Positions 1-7,864 of a DNA stretch of 21,702 nt are shown here, in pieces. Under the pieces are notes generated by a model. It ran no database searches and was not told the origin of the DNA. It saw nothing but the letters and a program-made list of their open reading frames with translations. This stretch comes from Stenotrophomonas maltophilia (GTDB taxonomy: Bacteria > Pseudomonadota > Gammaproteobacteria > Xanthomonadales > Xanthomonadaceae). The stretch covers positions 1-21,702 of the forward strand of contig DGLB01000045.1 of the NCBI GenBank assembly GCA_002387845.1, read 5' to 3'. Both the position numbers and the translations under genes were made by a program. Position 1 is the stretch's first letter. Each line of letters begins with the position of its first letter.

Positions 1-640
1 CCACGCGGAACCAGTCGTGCGAGTCGGTGCCGCCGATGCGTTCGATCTCGTCGAACTTGGCCGGGCCGTCGTCCAGCGCGACGCCACGGGCGAGGCGGTC
101 GACGATGTTGTCCGGAACCTTTTCCTGGCCTTCCGGGGCGCGCACGCGCACCACGTACTCGCGCTCCACCTCGTAGGACGGGTGCATCATGGCGTTGGCC
201 AGCTCACCGTCGGTGGTGGCCAGCAGCAGGCCGGTGGTGTTGATGTCCAGGCGGCCGATCGCGATCCAGCGCGCGCCCTTCAGGGCCGGCAGCGCTTCGA
301 ACACGGTCGGGCGACCTTCGGGGTCTTCGCGGGTGGTTACTTCGCCTTCCGGCTTGTTGTAGGCCAGCACGCGCGAGGTTTCGGTCAGCGCGGTGGCCAC
401 GAAGCCACGGCCGTCCAGCTCAACCTTGTCGCCGCTCTTGATGGACTGGCCGGTCTGGGCGACTTCGCCATTGACCTTGACCAGGCCGTCAGCAATGCGC
501 TGTTCCAGCGCGCGGCGCGAACCGAGGCCGGCCTGGGCCAGCACCTTGTGCAGGCGCTCTTCGAGCTTGGGCTGTTCGGTGGCGGTCTCGCGCTTGAGCG
601 AGAGCTTGTTCAACGACGGCTTGCGGGGGGTGTCACTCAT
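1..640 (-). CDS. rluB: 23S rRNA pseudouridine synthase RluB, 3' end cut by window edge
   Basis: The gene encodes the enzyme family that converts a uridine of helix 80 of 23S rRNA (U2605 in E. coli) to pseudouridine. The start ATG lies at 640-638, directly after the scpB stop, and about 213 codons are visible; the C-terminus lies beyond base 1. Residues about 27-78 look like an S4 RNA-binding domain (EERLHKVLAQAGLGSRRALE). The catalytic domain follows, with the family motif GRLDINTTGLLL at 129-140; Asp132 is the expected catalytic aspartate. The Lys/Arg/Thr-rich N-terminus is typical. It is the last visible gene of the scpA-scpB-rluB run and is probably translated from the same mRNA. RluE or RluF paralogues are less likely given the scpB linkage and the S4 domain. 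Truncation is only the window edge. Confidence 0.92.
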   Translation of the reverse strand, partial: MSDTPRKPSLNKLSLKRETATEQPKLEERLHKVLAQAGLGSRRALEQRIADGLVKVNGEVAQTGQSIKSGDKVELDGRGFVATALTETSRVLAYNKPEGEVTTREDPEGRPTVFEALPALKGARWIAIGRLDINTTGLLLATTDGELANAMMHPSYEVEREYVVRVRAPEGQEKVPDNIVDRLARGVALDDGPAKFDEIERIGGTDSHDWFRV

Positions 641-1642
641 TTACTTGGCTCCGGCCGGCGACGTTTCGTCGGCCTCTGGTTCGGGATCGGCTTCGTCAAC
701 AGCCACGGTCGTCGTCGCGACGGCGTTGTTTTCGGTTTCGTTCGGATGCGCCGCGCGTGTTCCCGGCGCGGTATCGGGTTCGTCGTCGCCGTCGGGGAGT
801 GACGGCGGCGCGTTGAATTCGGGGTCGTGCGTATTGTCGGCGTCTTCGTCGCTTTGCGCCAGTCGGGCCGAAAAGCGGTCGAGCCGGTTCATGCGGCGGG
901 TGTCGCCGGTGTCGCCGGTGTCCGGTGCGGCCGGGGCATCATCGGTGGGATCGGTGTCGACGTCGGCATCGGCATCGGCATCGCTGTCGCCCTCGGCGTC
1001 GTTGGCGGCCGCGTCGATGTCGCCATCGCCATCGGCATCACCACTGGCCACGCCCGCCGCGATCTTCCCGGCCGGCTGGCCGTCGCTGTCCAGCGGCAGC
1101 TGCGGTTCCAGTTCGCCCAGGTCGCGCAGTTCCGACAGCGGCGGCAGTTCGTCCAGGCGCTTGAGGCCGAAGTAGTCCAGGAAGCCCTTGGTGGTACCGA
1201 ACAGCGCCGGCTTGCCGGGCACGTCGCGGTGGCCGACCACGCGGATCCACTCGCGCTCTTCCAGTGCCTGGATGATGTTGCTGCTGACCGCCACGCCACG
1301 CACCTGCTCGATCTCGCCGCGGGTGATCGGCTGGCGGTAGGCGATCAATGCCAGCGTTTCCAGGGTGGCGCGGGTGTAGCGGGTCTTGCGTTCGGTCCAC
1401 AGCCGGGTGATGTAGCCGTGCACTTCGTTGGTGACCTGGAAGCGGAAGCCGGAGGCGACCTCGACCAGTTCCACGCCGCGGCCGGCGCAGCCGTCGCGCA
1501 GGTTCTCCAGCGCGCGCTCGATGCTGCCCGGCGGTGCCGGTTCCTCTTCCGGGAACAGACCCTGCAGCTGGGCGAGGGTGAGCGGCTGGCTGGAGGCCAG
1601 CAGCGCGCCTTCGACAATGCGGTTGATCAGCGGTTGATCCAT
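641..1642 (-). CDS. scpB: Segregation and condensation protein ScpB with long acidic C-terminal tail
   Basis: ScpB is the winged-helix accessory subunit of the SMC-ScpA-ScpB condensin, which compacts and segregates the chromosome. I start it at the ATG encoding MDQPLINRIVEGALL (1642), 13 bp after the scpA stop. A longer reading from 1717 would begin inside scpA and adds a Ser/Thr run with no similarity to the family. The tandem winged-helix part covers about residues 1-170, with the ETLALIAYRQPITRGEIEQVRG segment (about 95-116) and a GRTDVPGKP-like turn seen here as GHRDVPGKP. Residues about 190-333 form an extension rich in Asp, Ala, Glu and Thr, with alternating DADADAD near 222-230. Typical ScpB is near 200 residues, so this 333-residue form carries a large extra acidic tail. 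Its role is unknown. It is followed without a gap by rluB. Confidence 0.93.
   Translation of the reverse strand: MDQPLINRIVEGALLASSQPLTLAQLQGLFPEEEPAPPGSIERALENLRDGCAGRGVELVEVASGFRFQVTNEVHGYITRLWTERKTRYTRATLETLALIAYRQPITRGEIEQVRGVAVSSNIIQALEEREWIRVVGHRDVPGKPALFGTTKGFLDYFGLKRLDELPPLSELRDLGELEPQLPLDSDGQPAGKIAAGVASGDADGDGDIDAAANDAEGDSDADADADVDTDPTDDAPAAPDTGDTGDTRRMNRLDRFSARLAQSDEDADNTHDPEFNAPPSLPDGDDEPDTAPGTRAAHPNETENNAVATTTVAVDEADPEPEADETSPAGAK
901..1040. repeat. Short tandem repeats encoding the Asp/Ala-rich ScpB tail
   Basis: On the plus strand a 9-bp unit, gtgtcgccg, is repeated at about 901-921. A hexamer, catcgg, is repeated with small changes at about 962-985 and again near 1022-1040. 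Both keep the scpB reading frame and encode Thr/Gly/Asp and Asp/Ala repeats. Such arrays can change length by slippage in multiples of three without breaking the gene. Confidence 0.7.
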
Positions 1643-1655
1643 GCGGAAACGGGAC

Positions 1656-2561
1656 TCACTCGGTTTCGTTGGCGGCGTCGTTGTCGTCGAACTCGCTGTT
1701 GAACTGCAGCGGTTCATTGGTGTTGCCCAGGGCCAGCGACTTGACGTAGATCGGGGCCAGCGGGGCTTCCTGCACGATGTCCAGCAGCTGTTCCTTGGCC
1801 AGTTCCAGCAGGGCCAGGAAGGTCACCAGCACGCCGAGCTTGCCTTCCTCGGCGGTGAACAGCGTTTCAAAGCGGTAGAACTTGCCGTCTTCCAGACGGC
1901 CCAGCACATCACCCATGCGCTGGCGCACGCTCAGGGCCTCGCGCTTGATGGCGTGGCCGGTGAACAGCTCGGCGCGCTTGAGCACGTCGTGCAGCGCCAG
2001 CAGCATCTCCTTCAGGTCCACCGGCGGCGGCAGCTTCACCGCGGCCCGGTCGGGCACGAAGGCATGGGCCAGGCTGGTGTCGCGGTCCTGGCGGGGCAGG
2101 GCGTCGATATCCTCGGCGGCCTGCTTGAAACGTTCGTACTCCTGCAGCCGGCGCACCAGTTCCGCACGCGGGTCGGCTTCCTCGCCTTCGGTGCTGGGCG
2201 GCCGCGGCAGCAGCATGCGCGACTTCACCTCGGCCAGGATCGCGGCCATTACCAGGTATTCCGCCGCCAGTTCGAAGCGCAGCTCCTGCATGACATTGAT
2301 GTAGTCCACGTACTGCCGGGTGATCTCGGCGACGGGGATGTCCAGGATGTCCAGGTTCTGCCGGCGGATCAGGTACAGCAGCAGGTCCAGCGGGCCTTCG
2401 AAGGCATCCAGGATGACTTCCAGCGCGTCCGGCGGAATGTACAGGTCCTGCGGAATCTGCAGTACCGGCTGCCCATGCACCACGGCCAGCGGCATTTCCT
2501 GCTGCTGCGGGGCGGTTGGCCGGGTTTGCGGGTTCGCGTCGGACGCGAGTTCGGAAGTCAT
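1656..2561 (-). CDS. scpA: Segregation and condensation protein ScpA (kleisin)
   Basis: ScpA is the kleisin that bridges the SMC heads and binds ScpB. The 301-residue product from MTSELASD has a polar N-terminal lead of about 50 residues. The ScpA core follows: DALEVILDAFEGPLDLLLYLIRRQ (about 46-69) is the hallmark N-terminal kleisin helix, then NLDILDIPVAEITRQYVDYI and AAEYLVMAAILAEVKSRMLLP. The C-terminal winged-helix part (VLVTFLALLELAKEQLL) is present. The ATG at 2561-2559 has no clear Shine-Dalgarno sequence. An upstream ATG at 2654 would add a Cys/Arg-rich stretch unlike ScpA and was not used; an internal ATG at 2495 has AGGAA directly against it, too close to be convincing. The gene is followed 13 bp later by scpB. 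The length is somewhat greater than in Firmicutes ScpA (about 250), as is usual in Xanthomonadaceae. Confidence 0.93.
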   Translation of the reverse strand: MTSELASDANPQTRPTAPQQQEMPLAVVHGQPVLQIPQDLYIPPDALEVILDAFEGPLDLLLYLIRRQNLDILDIPVAEITRQYVDYINVMQELRFELAAEYLVMAAILAEVKSRMLLPRPPSTEGEEADPRAELVRRLQEYERFKQAAEDIDALPRQDRDTSLAHAFVPDRAAVKLPPPVDLKEMLLALHDVLKRAELFTGHAIKREALSVRQRMGDVLGRLEDGKFYRFETLFTAEEGKLGVLVTFLALLELAKEQLLDIVQEAPLAPIYVKSLALGNTNEPLQFNSEFDDNDAANETE

Positions 2562-2912
2562 CAAGCGTGATGTCTGGATTGCATCGGACCGTTCGCCGCA
2601 CCGCGACCGCCACCGGCCGGGCCGGAGACAGCAGACGCATGAGCGGCATGGCACGCCAGGACCGGCGTGGTTTCCACACTACAAACAGCAAGGCGCGCCG
2701 CATGGGGCAGCGACAGAACTACTAAGGAGGTCGTCTACGTGTGCTGGTGTGGGGCAGCGGGTCGGTCGTCGGTGGGCGAACTGGCCGGAACCGACGGGGC
2801 TGCTGCGTCCAGCCACGTGCAATGACGTGAAGAGTAAGCCGTTCCAACGGCAGTGTCCAGTCGGGGCAGGTAGAATTCAGCCGTTTGTTAAGTTCACCCC
2901 CTGGAGCTGCCT
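2562..2912. other. 351-bp divergent intergenic region between scpA and the yciI-like gene
   Basis: This gap must hold the promoter of scpA-scpB-rluB (leftward) and that of the yciI-bolA pair (rightward). A -10-like TAGAAT sits at 2871-2876, 37 bp before the yciI-like start, but no good -35 box is placed 16-18 bp upstream, so the promoter call is weak. I saw no convincing sigma70 promoter for scpA. The one striking signal is AAGGAGGT at 2724-2731, listed with the small ORF that follows it. Confidence 0.5.
2739..2825 (+). CDS. Candidate 28-residue small protein or leader peptide behind a perfect Shine-Dalgarno
   Basis: AAGGAGGT at 2724-2731 is a perfect anti-16S match and is followed 7 nt later by GTG at 2739. 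The frame encodes 28 residues, starting (M)CWCGAAGRSSVGELAG and ending ASSHVQ, then TGA at 2823-2825. Two Cys and one Trp lie in the first four codons, which is suggestive of a regulatory leader, but there is no attenuator hairpin that I can see before the yciI-like gene 87 bp downstream. I do not recognise the peptide. The ribosome-binding signal is the strongest in the window and has no other gene to serve. It could still be chance, since the start is GTG and the peptide is short. Confidence 0.3.
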   Translation: MCWCGAAGRSSVGELAGTDGAAASSHVQ

Positions 2913-3212
2913 GTGTTGTATGTGATTGAAGGCTATGACGGTACCGACGTGCTGGCCGCCCGGCTGGGCGCGCGTCCGGCCCACCTGGCCCGGCTGACCG
3001 CCCTGCGTGACGAGGGCAGGCTGGTGCTGGCCGGCCCGTGCCCGGCGATCGACAGCGAAGACCCGGGCCCGGCCGGGTTCAGTGGCAGCGTGGTGATTGC
3101 CGAGTTCGACTCGCTCGCTGCCGCCCAGGACTGGGCCGCCGCCGATCCCTACGTGGACGCGGGGGTCTATGTACGCACCGAAGTGCGCCCGTTCCGCAAG
3201 GTGCTGCCATGA
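2913..3212 (+). CDS. YciI-like protein (dimeric alpha/beta-barrel fold)
   Basis: This 99-residue protein belongs to the YciI family of small ferredoxin-like proteins. Their biochemical role is mostly unsettled, though some act as small dehalogenase- or isomerase-like enzymes. The pattern is typical: MLYVIEGYDGTD, then RPAHLARLTALRDEGRLVLAGPCPAID (about 22-48), then the SVVIAEFDSLAAAQDWAAADPYVDAGVY strand-helix-strand and a closing RPF. The start is GTG at 2913, with GGAG at 2903-2906 as Shine-Dalgarno; a TTG two codons in is possible. Its stop overlaps the next start as ATGA (3209-3212), so it is translationally coupled to the bolA-like gene. This pairing is common in Xanthomonadaceae. Confidence 0.85.
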   Translation: MLYVIEGYDGTDVLAARLGARPAHLARLTALRDEGRLVLAGPCPAIDSEDPGPAGFSGSVVIAEFDSLAAAQDWAAADPYVDAGVYVRTEVRPFRKVLP

Positions 3213-3484
3213 ATGCCGGGCGGGTGGAGCGCATCCGCGCCGCGCTGCAGGCCGCGCTGGACCCGCAGTTGCTGGAGATCGAGGACGACAGCCACCGCCA
3301 CGCCGGCCATGCCGGGGCCCGGGACGGGCGCGGGCATTTCAATGTGCACATCGTCAGCGCGGCCTTCGAGGGCAAGCTGCCGTTGGCGCGCCACCGCGCG
3401 GTCTATGCCGCGCTGGGCGCGATGATGGACACGGACATCCACGCGCTGTCCATCCGCGCCGAGACGCCGGTCACAAAACCCTGA
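3209..3484 (+). CDS. BolA family protein
   Basis: BolA-family proteins form [2Fe-2S] complexes with monothiol glutaredoxins and, in some lineages, bind DNA. The product is 91 residues with MNAGRVERIRAALQAALDP as the first helix. It then has LLEIEDDSHRHAGHAG and the core GHFNVHIVSAAFEGKLPLARHRAVYAALGAMM, in which FEGK...RHRxVY is the family signature. The histidines in the SHRHAGHAG loop and in RHR are the usual cluster-binding candidates. The start ATG at 3209 is fixed by the ATGA overlap with the preceding gene. It may be named bolA or ibaG in other annotations; the sequence alone does not settle which paralogue it is. Confidence 0.9.
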   Translation: MNAGRVERIRAALQAALDPQLLEIEDDSHRHAGHAGARDGRGHFNVHIVSAAFEGKLPLARHRAVYAALGAMMDTDIHALSIRAETPVTKP

Positions 3485-3501
3485 AACCCTTGTCCTGCCT
3501 T

Positions 3502-3521
3502 GTCCTGGCAAGTCCCAGGAC
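3502..3521 (+). terminator. Weak hairpin after the bolA-like gene
   Basis: GTCCTGG (3502-3508) pairs with CCAGGAC (3515-3521) around a 6-nt loop, 18 bp after the stop codon. No T-run follows, so it is at most a weak or Rho-assisted terminator. A direct copy of TGTCCTG just upstream (3491-3497) can compete for the same partner. Confidence 0.3.
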
Positions 3522-3554
3522 GTCTCCCACAAGACACGCCGAGGTTACGACCAT

Positions 3555-3583
3555 GCGACATTCACCTAACGTAGTGTTTACAT
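3555..3583 (+). promoter_or_regulatory. Possible promoter of the lacI-type repressor gene
   Basis: GCGACA (3555-3560) and TTACAT (3578-3583) are spaced 17 bp apart and resemble a weak sigma70 promoter (4/6 and 3/6 matches). The operator at 3591-3604 would then lie at about the transcription start, the usual geometry for repression. The hexamers are poor, so this is tentative. Confidence 0.28.
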
Positions 3584-3590
3584 CGGGGTT

Positions 3591-3604
3591 TGAAAACGCT
3601 TACA
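3591..3604. promoter_or_regulatory. LacI-family operator upstream of the repressor gene
   Basis: TGAAAACGCTTACA is an imperfect palindrome centred on CG, the hallmark of LacI/GalR-family operators. Read on the minus strand it is TGTAAGCGTTTTCA, which matches the second operator at 7865-7878 in 12 of 14 positions. It lies 44 bp before the GTG start of the repressor and suggests autoregulation of the repressor-receptor transcript. Confidence 0.72.
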
Positions 3605-3647
3605 TTCCGCGCCAAGCCCAGATCTCTAAGCCATGGAGGGCGGCGAA

Positions 3648-4664
3648 GTGAACAAGGCAGCGATCACCATCAAGGATGTCGCGCGGGAAGCCCGTGTCTC
3701 TGTGGCCACGGTCTCGCGCGCACTCAACGGGCACGAAAACGTCGCCGAGCCGGTGCGCAAGCTGGTGCTGGAGGTGGCTGCGCGCCTGCGCTACACCCCG
3801 CACGCGGCCGCCCGCAGCCTGAGCAGCCGCCGCACCAATACGGTCGGGGTGGTGCTGCCGGACCTGTACGGCGAATTTTTCTCGGAACTGATGCGCGGCA
3901 TCGACCAGGTGGCACGCGCGCGTCGCCAGCACCTGCTGGTGTCCAGCTACCACGGCGACCAGGAGCAGCAGGGCGCGGCCCTGCGGGCGATGCGCGGCCG
4001 TGTGGACGGGCTGCTGGTGCTTTCCCCGTATGCGGAAAGCCCGGATTTCCTGACCGACAACCTGCCGCAGTCACTGCCAACGGTGTTGATCAACACCTAC
4101 CTGCCGGGCGAAGACCACCCGGTGCTGAGCATTGACGACCATGCCGGCGCGGTGGCGATGACCCGCCATCTGCTTGACGCCGGGCACCGCCGCATTGCGT
4201 TCATCGCCGGCCCGGATCTCAATTTCGATGCACGCGAACGCCTGCGCGGGTTCCGTGATGCGATTGCCGGTTTCGGCAAGGGTGCGGAAGGCATCGAGTT
4301 GCCCGGCGACTTCGACGAGGCCTCTGGCCATCGCGCCGGACAGGAGCTGTTGGCCGCCGGCGCACTGCCCGATGCGGTGTTCGCCGCCAACGACATGATG
4401 GCGCTTGGCTGCCTGTATGCATTCGCCCAGGCGGGCGTGCGCGTGCCTGCGGATGTGGCGCTGGCAGGCTTCGATGACATTCCACTGGCGCGCTTCGTTC
4501 ACCCTTCGTTGACAACGATGCAGGTGAGTATCGCTGAGCTTGGCGATAAGGCGATGACGCGTCTGCTGCAGTTGATGGATGGCAATACCACAGAAACGGC
4601 AGGGGACAAGCACACGCTTGTGCCTCGCCTGATCGTGCGCGATTCAAGCGTTAGCTCGTCGTAA
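3648..4664 (+). CDS. LacI-family transcriptional repressor of the glycan locus
   Basis: The 338-residue protein has an N-terminal helix-turn-helix (ITIKDVAREARVSVATVSRA, about 6-25), the hinge region ARSLSSRRTNTVGVVLPD (about 54-71) and a full periplasmic-binding-protein-like effector domain with DGLLVLSP, AFIAGP, FAANDMMALG and LAGFDDIPLARF. I chose GTG at 3648 because GGAGG at 3635-3639 sits 8 nt before it. The ATG at 3633 overlaps that Shine-Dalgarno and has none of its own. An operator at 3591-3604 precedes the gene, and a near-identical one precedes the glycosidase operon at 7865. The repressor is therefore the probable regulator of both. The ligand cannot be read from sequence; a degradation product of the locus substrate is the natural guess. 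The receptor gene follows 86 bp later without a recognisable terminator or separate operator. Confidence 0.92.
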   Translation: MNKAAITIKDVAREARVSVATVSRALNGHENVAEPVRKLVLEVAARLRYTPHAAARSLSSRRTNTVGVVLPDLYGEFFSELMRGIDQVARARRQHLLVSSYHGDQEQQGAALRAMRGRVDGLLVLSPYAESPDFLTDNLPQSLPTVLINTYLPGEDHPVLSIDDHAGAVAMTRHLLDAGHRRIAFIAGPDLNFDARERLRGFRDAIAGFGKGAEGIELPGDFDEASGHRAGQELLAAGALPDAVFAANDMMALGCLYAFAQAGVRVPADVALAGFDDIPLARFVHPSLTTMQVSIAELGDKAMTRLLQLMDGNTTETAGDKHTLVPRLIVRDSSVSSS

Positions 4665-4750
4665 CCGCAAGAAGCTGTTTCGGAAGTCCACGTAGTCAAA
4701 AAAACGAAAGGCGGCCGCAACGACGGCCACCACCACCCGGAGATTTTCGC

Positions 4751-7700
4751 ATGACGTATTCCAATCACCGCACCCGCCAGCCGGCACGTCGCCTGCTGAC
4801 GAGCGCACTGGTCAGCTGCCTGATGCTGGGCACCGCCCCAAGCCTGATGGCGCAGTCGGCCACCTCGTCGCTGCGTGGCCAGGTCGCCTCGGCCGACGCC
4901 GGCACGGAAGTGACCGCCACCAACACGGCCACCGGTACCGTCCGCCGCGCCACCACCCGCGCCGATGGCAGCTACTCGCTGATGGGCCTGGACCCGGGCA
5001 CCTATGACGTGGTCGCCAATGGCCAGACTCAGAAGGTGACGGTGACGGTCGCATCGACCGCAACCCTGAATTTCAGCGGTGCCGCCGCCAACGGCTCCAC
5101 CGCCAATGCGACCAACCTGGACACGGTGAACGTGGTCGCGCCGACCCTGCTGCAGGAAGTGCGCACCTCGGAAGTGGGCAAGACCGTGAGCCTGCAGCAG
5201 ATCCAGACCACCCCGCAGGTGTCGCGCAACTTCCTGGAATTCGCCGACGCGGTGCCGGGCATGATCTTCACCCGTGACGCCAAGGGCAACACCTCGCTGC
5301 GCGGTGGTGCGACCAACGCCGACGGCACCAACGTGTACATCGATGGCGTGGGCCAGAAGAGCTACGTCAAGGGCGGCGGCGTGGCCGGCCAGTCCGGCAG
5401 CGCGGGCAATCCGTTCCCGCAGCTGGCCATTGGCGAGTACAAGGTGATCAGCGGCAACTACAAGGCCGAATACGGCCAGGTCTCCAGCGCGGCGGTGACC
5501 GCGGCGACCAAGTCCGGCACCAACGAATTCAAGGGTGAGGCGTTCTACCGCTACACCGACGAAGACATGCGCGCCATGACCCCGGCCGAGCGCCAGGAAG
5601 GCAAGCACAAGGAAGTGTCGGCCGAGAAGGAATACGGCTTCGCGTTAGGCGGCCCGATCATCCAGGACAAGGCGCACTTCTTCGTTACCTATGAAGCCAA
5701 GCGCTTCGACCTGCCGGTGACCATCGCGCCGGAAGGTTCGGTCACCAACCGCGTCGGCCTGCTGCCGGCCGATGCCGCCGCCCAGCTGGGCCCGGCCAGC
5801 CAGCCGTTCGAGCAGGACCTGATCTTCGCCAAGATCGACTTCGAACCGACCGACTACGACCGCATCGAGCTGACCTTCCAGGACCGCGACGAAACCCAGC
5901 AGCAGTTCAGCGGCCAGACCGCGCCGTCGGCGGGCAAGGAAACCATCAACACCGACCGTCGTTACGCGCTGCGCTGGAACCACAGCGGCGAGCGTTACTA
6001 CAACGAGCTGATGGTCACCCATGAAGACTCGTTCAACAACCCGTACCCGCTGACCATCGGCAGCGGCATCACCTACACCGCGCCGGACGGCACCGACGAA
6101 CGCATCCTGGTCAAGACCGGTGGCGCTTCGGCACTGGACGCGCAGGTGAAGGGCCAGAAGGGCTGGTCGATTGAAGACAACCTGACCCTGAACGGCATCG
6201 AGTTCGCCGGCGACCACACCATCAAGATGGGCGCGAAGTACAAGGAAATCGATCTGTACGCGTCCGACGCGGCGCAGATCAATCCGCAGTACTCCTACAC
6301 CCTGGGCGACCCGGACTTCCCGGACAACATTCCGTACAAGGCACAGTTCGTCAAGCCGGTGACCGGCGTGTCCGGCGTGTCCGGTGAAGTGCGTTCGAAG
6401 GTGAAGCAGATCGGCCTGTTCATCCAGGACGACTGGCAGGTCAATGACCACCTGCAGCTGAACCTCGGCCTGCGCTGGGATTACGAAAAGAACCCGAGCT
6501 ACCTCGACTTCGTGACCCCGCCGGAAGTGGTGGCGGCCCTGTACTCGCAGGATCCGCGCGCTGCTGCCGGCCAGACCTACGCGCAGACGCTGGCGCTGAG
6601 CGGCCTGAACATCAACGATTACATCAGCACCGGCAACAACCGCAAGGCGTTCAAGGATGCCTGGCAGCCGCGCCTGGGCTTCTCGTATGACATCAACGCC
6701 GACGAGATGCACGTGATCCACGGTGGTGCCGGTCGTTCGTATGACCGCGACCTGTTCGACTACCTGCAGCTGGAAACCACCAAGCTGGCCCTGCCGCAGC
6801 CGACCGTGTACTTCCGCAACCCGGCCACCGGTGCCTGCTTGAACGGCCAGCCGGCCTGCTTCGACTGGGATCCGGCGCTGATGAACAACATCCAGGGCCT
6901 GCAGGCACTGCTGGGTTCGACCAGCAACGCCGGCCTGGAAGTGGACCTGCTCAACAACAACCTGAAGGCTCCGTACGCCGATCAGTTCAGCCTGGGCATG
7001 AGCAACCAGATCGGCGACTGGCTGACCGACGCCACCATCGCACGTACGCTCACCTATGACGGCTTCGCCTTCACCCTGGGCAACCGTTACCCGACCGGCC
7101 AGTTCTTCGACAACCCGCAGCTGTGCGGCGGCACCTCGCCGGGCCTGGGCCAGGCATGGAGCTGCAACGTGCCGGGCTTCGGCAGCCTGATCATCGGCCA
7201 GCAGGGCATCAAGACCCGTGCGACCCAGGTGCTGCTGTCGGCGCAGAAGCCGTTCACCAAGGAAAGCGGCTGGGGCACCTCGATCGCCTACACCTGGACC
7301 ACCGCTCGCCACAACCGCGACATCAACGAGCATTACGCGTTCGACCGTGGCGTGATTGGTGATTACCCGACCATCCGTTCCAACGGTGCGCCGCGTCACC
7401 GCATCGTGCTGACCGGTTCGTATGCCGGCTTCTGGGACATCACCTTCGGCGGCAAGATCACCCTGGCCACCCCGACCGCGATCAACGACTGGTACCCGGT
7501 CACCCAGGCCAGCGGCTATGACCTGCCGACCCCGGGCGCTGCGGTGGCCCAGGGCAACGGCCGGTTCCTGGTCGGTGGCAAGATCTGGGGCTACCGTTCG
7601 GTCGACCTGCAGGCGACGAAGACGTTCAAGATGCCGGGCGACACCGAGCTGTATGCGCGTATCGACATCATCAACGTGTTCAACTTCGACAACTTCTCGA

Positions 7701-7810
7701 ACTTCAACTACACCAAGTCGAACGGGAAGCTGCTGGCCAGCTACAACGAAACCGGCGACATCGTCGGTACGCCGCGCCAGGTGAAGGCGGAAGTGGGCTT
7801 CCGCTTCTGA
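4751..7810 (+). CDS. TonB-dependent outer-membrane receptor, Oar-like, with N-terminal carboxypeptidase-regulatory-like domain
   Basis: The 1019-residue protein should import a ligand across the outer membrane using TonB energy. A signal peptide covers residues 1-34 (cleavage after SLMA). A carboxypeptidase-regulatory-like fold spans about 39-110 (SLRGQVASADAGTEVTATN...DGSYSLMGLDPGTYDV). A TonB-box-like LDTVNVVAP follows at 123-131, then the plug (about 135-260, with SLRGGATNADGTNVYIDGV and AEYGQVSSAAVTAATKSGTNEF) and the beta-barrel, which ends in GFRF with a C-terminal Phe. Two Cys pairs (near residues 693-701 and 790-805) probably close extracellular loops. CGGAG at 4738-4742 serves ATG 4751. 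The gene is probably co-transcribed with the repressor, and a strong terminator follows. Ligand specificity is not readable; context suggests an oligosaccharide or glucan. Some Oar-like receptors transport peptides or proteins instead. Confidence 0.92.
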   Translation: MTYSNHRTRQPARRLLTSALVSCLMLGTAPSLMAQSATSSLRGQVASADAGTEVTATNTATGTVRRATTRADGSYSLMGLDPGTYDVVANGQTQKVTVTVASTATLNFSGAAANGSTANATNLDTVNVVAPTLLQEVRTSEVGKTVSLQQIQTTPQVSRNFLEFADAVPGMIFTRDAKGNTSLRGGATNADGTNVYIDGVGQKSYVKGGGVAGQSGSAGNPFPQLAIGEYKVISGNYKAEYGQVSSAAVTAATKSGTNEFKGEAFYRYTDEDMRAMTPAERQEGKHKEVSAEKEYGFALGGPIIQDKAHFFVTYEAKRFDLPVTIAPEGSVTNRVGLLPADAAAQLGPASQPFEQDLIFAKIDFEPTDYDRIELTFQDRDETQQQFSGQTAPSAGKETINTDRRYALRWNHSGERYYNELMVTHEDSFNNPYPLTIGSGITYTAPDGTDERILVKTGGASALDAQVKGQKGWSIEDNLTLNGIEFAGDHTIKMGAKYKEIDLYASDAAQINPQYSYTLGDPDFPDNIPYKAQFVKPVTGVSGVSGEVRSKVKQIGLFIQDDWQVNDHLQLNLGLRWDYEKNPSYLDFVTPPEVVAALYSQDPRAAAGQTYAQTLALSGLNINDYISTGNNRKAFKDAWQPRLGFSYDINADEMHVIHGGAGRSYDRDLFDYLQLETTKLALPQPTVYFRNPATGACLNGQPACFDWDPALMNNIQGLQALLGSTSNAGLEVDLLNNNLKAPYADQFSLGMSNQIGDWLTDATIARTLTYDGFAFTLGNRYPTGQFFDNPQLCGGTSPGLGQAWSCNVPGFGSLIIGQQGIKTRATQVLLSAQKPFTKESGWGTSIAYTWTTARHNRDINEHYAFDRGVIGDYPTIRSNGAPRHRIVLTGSYAGFWDITFGGKITLATPTAINDWYPVTQASGYDLPTPGAAVAQGNGRFLVGGKIWGYRSVDLQATKTFKMPGDTELYARIDIINVFNFDNFSNFNYTKSNGKLLASYNETGDIVGTPRQVKAEVGFRF

Positions 7811-7817
7811 TGCAGTG

Positions 7818-7853
7818 ACCGGTCCCGCCTGCATGGGCGGGACCGGTTTTTTT
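7818..7853 (+). terminator. Strong intrinsic terminator after the receptor gene
   Basis: ACCGGTCCCGCC (7818-7829) pairs perfectly with GGCGGGACCGGT (7836-7847) around a TGCATG loop, and the T-run continues to 7853. It lies 8 bp after the receptor stop. It separates the repressor-receptor transcript from the glycosidase-transporter operon, which has its own operator 12 bp further on. Confidence 0.92.
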
Positions 7854-7864
7854 AGCGCTGAAGC

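Noticed and set aside
17..802. A 261-codon plus-strand frame across rluB and the end of scpB
   Set aside because: Antisense to two recognised genes and crosses their junction; no domain.
3553..3651. A 32-codon frame starting at ATG 3553 with GAGG upstream
   Set aside because: It overlaps the operator and the repressor start, has no recognisable features, and is more likely untranslated leader.
4643..4656. TTCAAGCGTTAGCT, resembling a LacI operator at the end of the repressor gene
   Set aside because: Only the core AAGCGTT fits; the outer half-site bases do not match the two good operators, and it lies in coding sequence.
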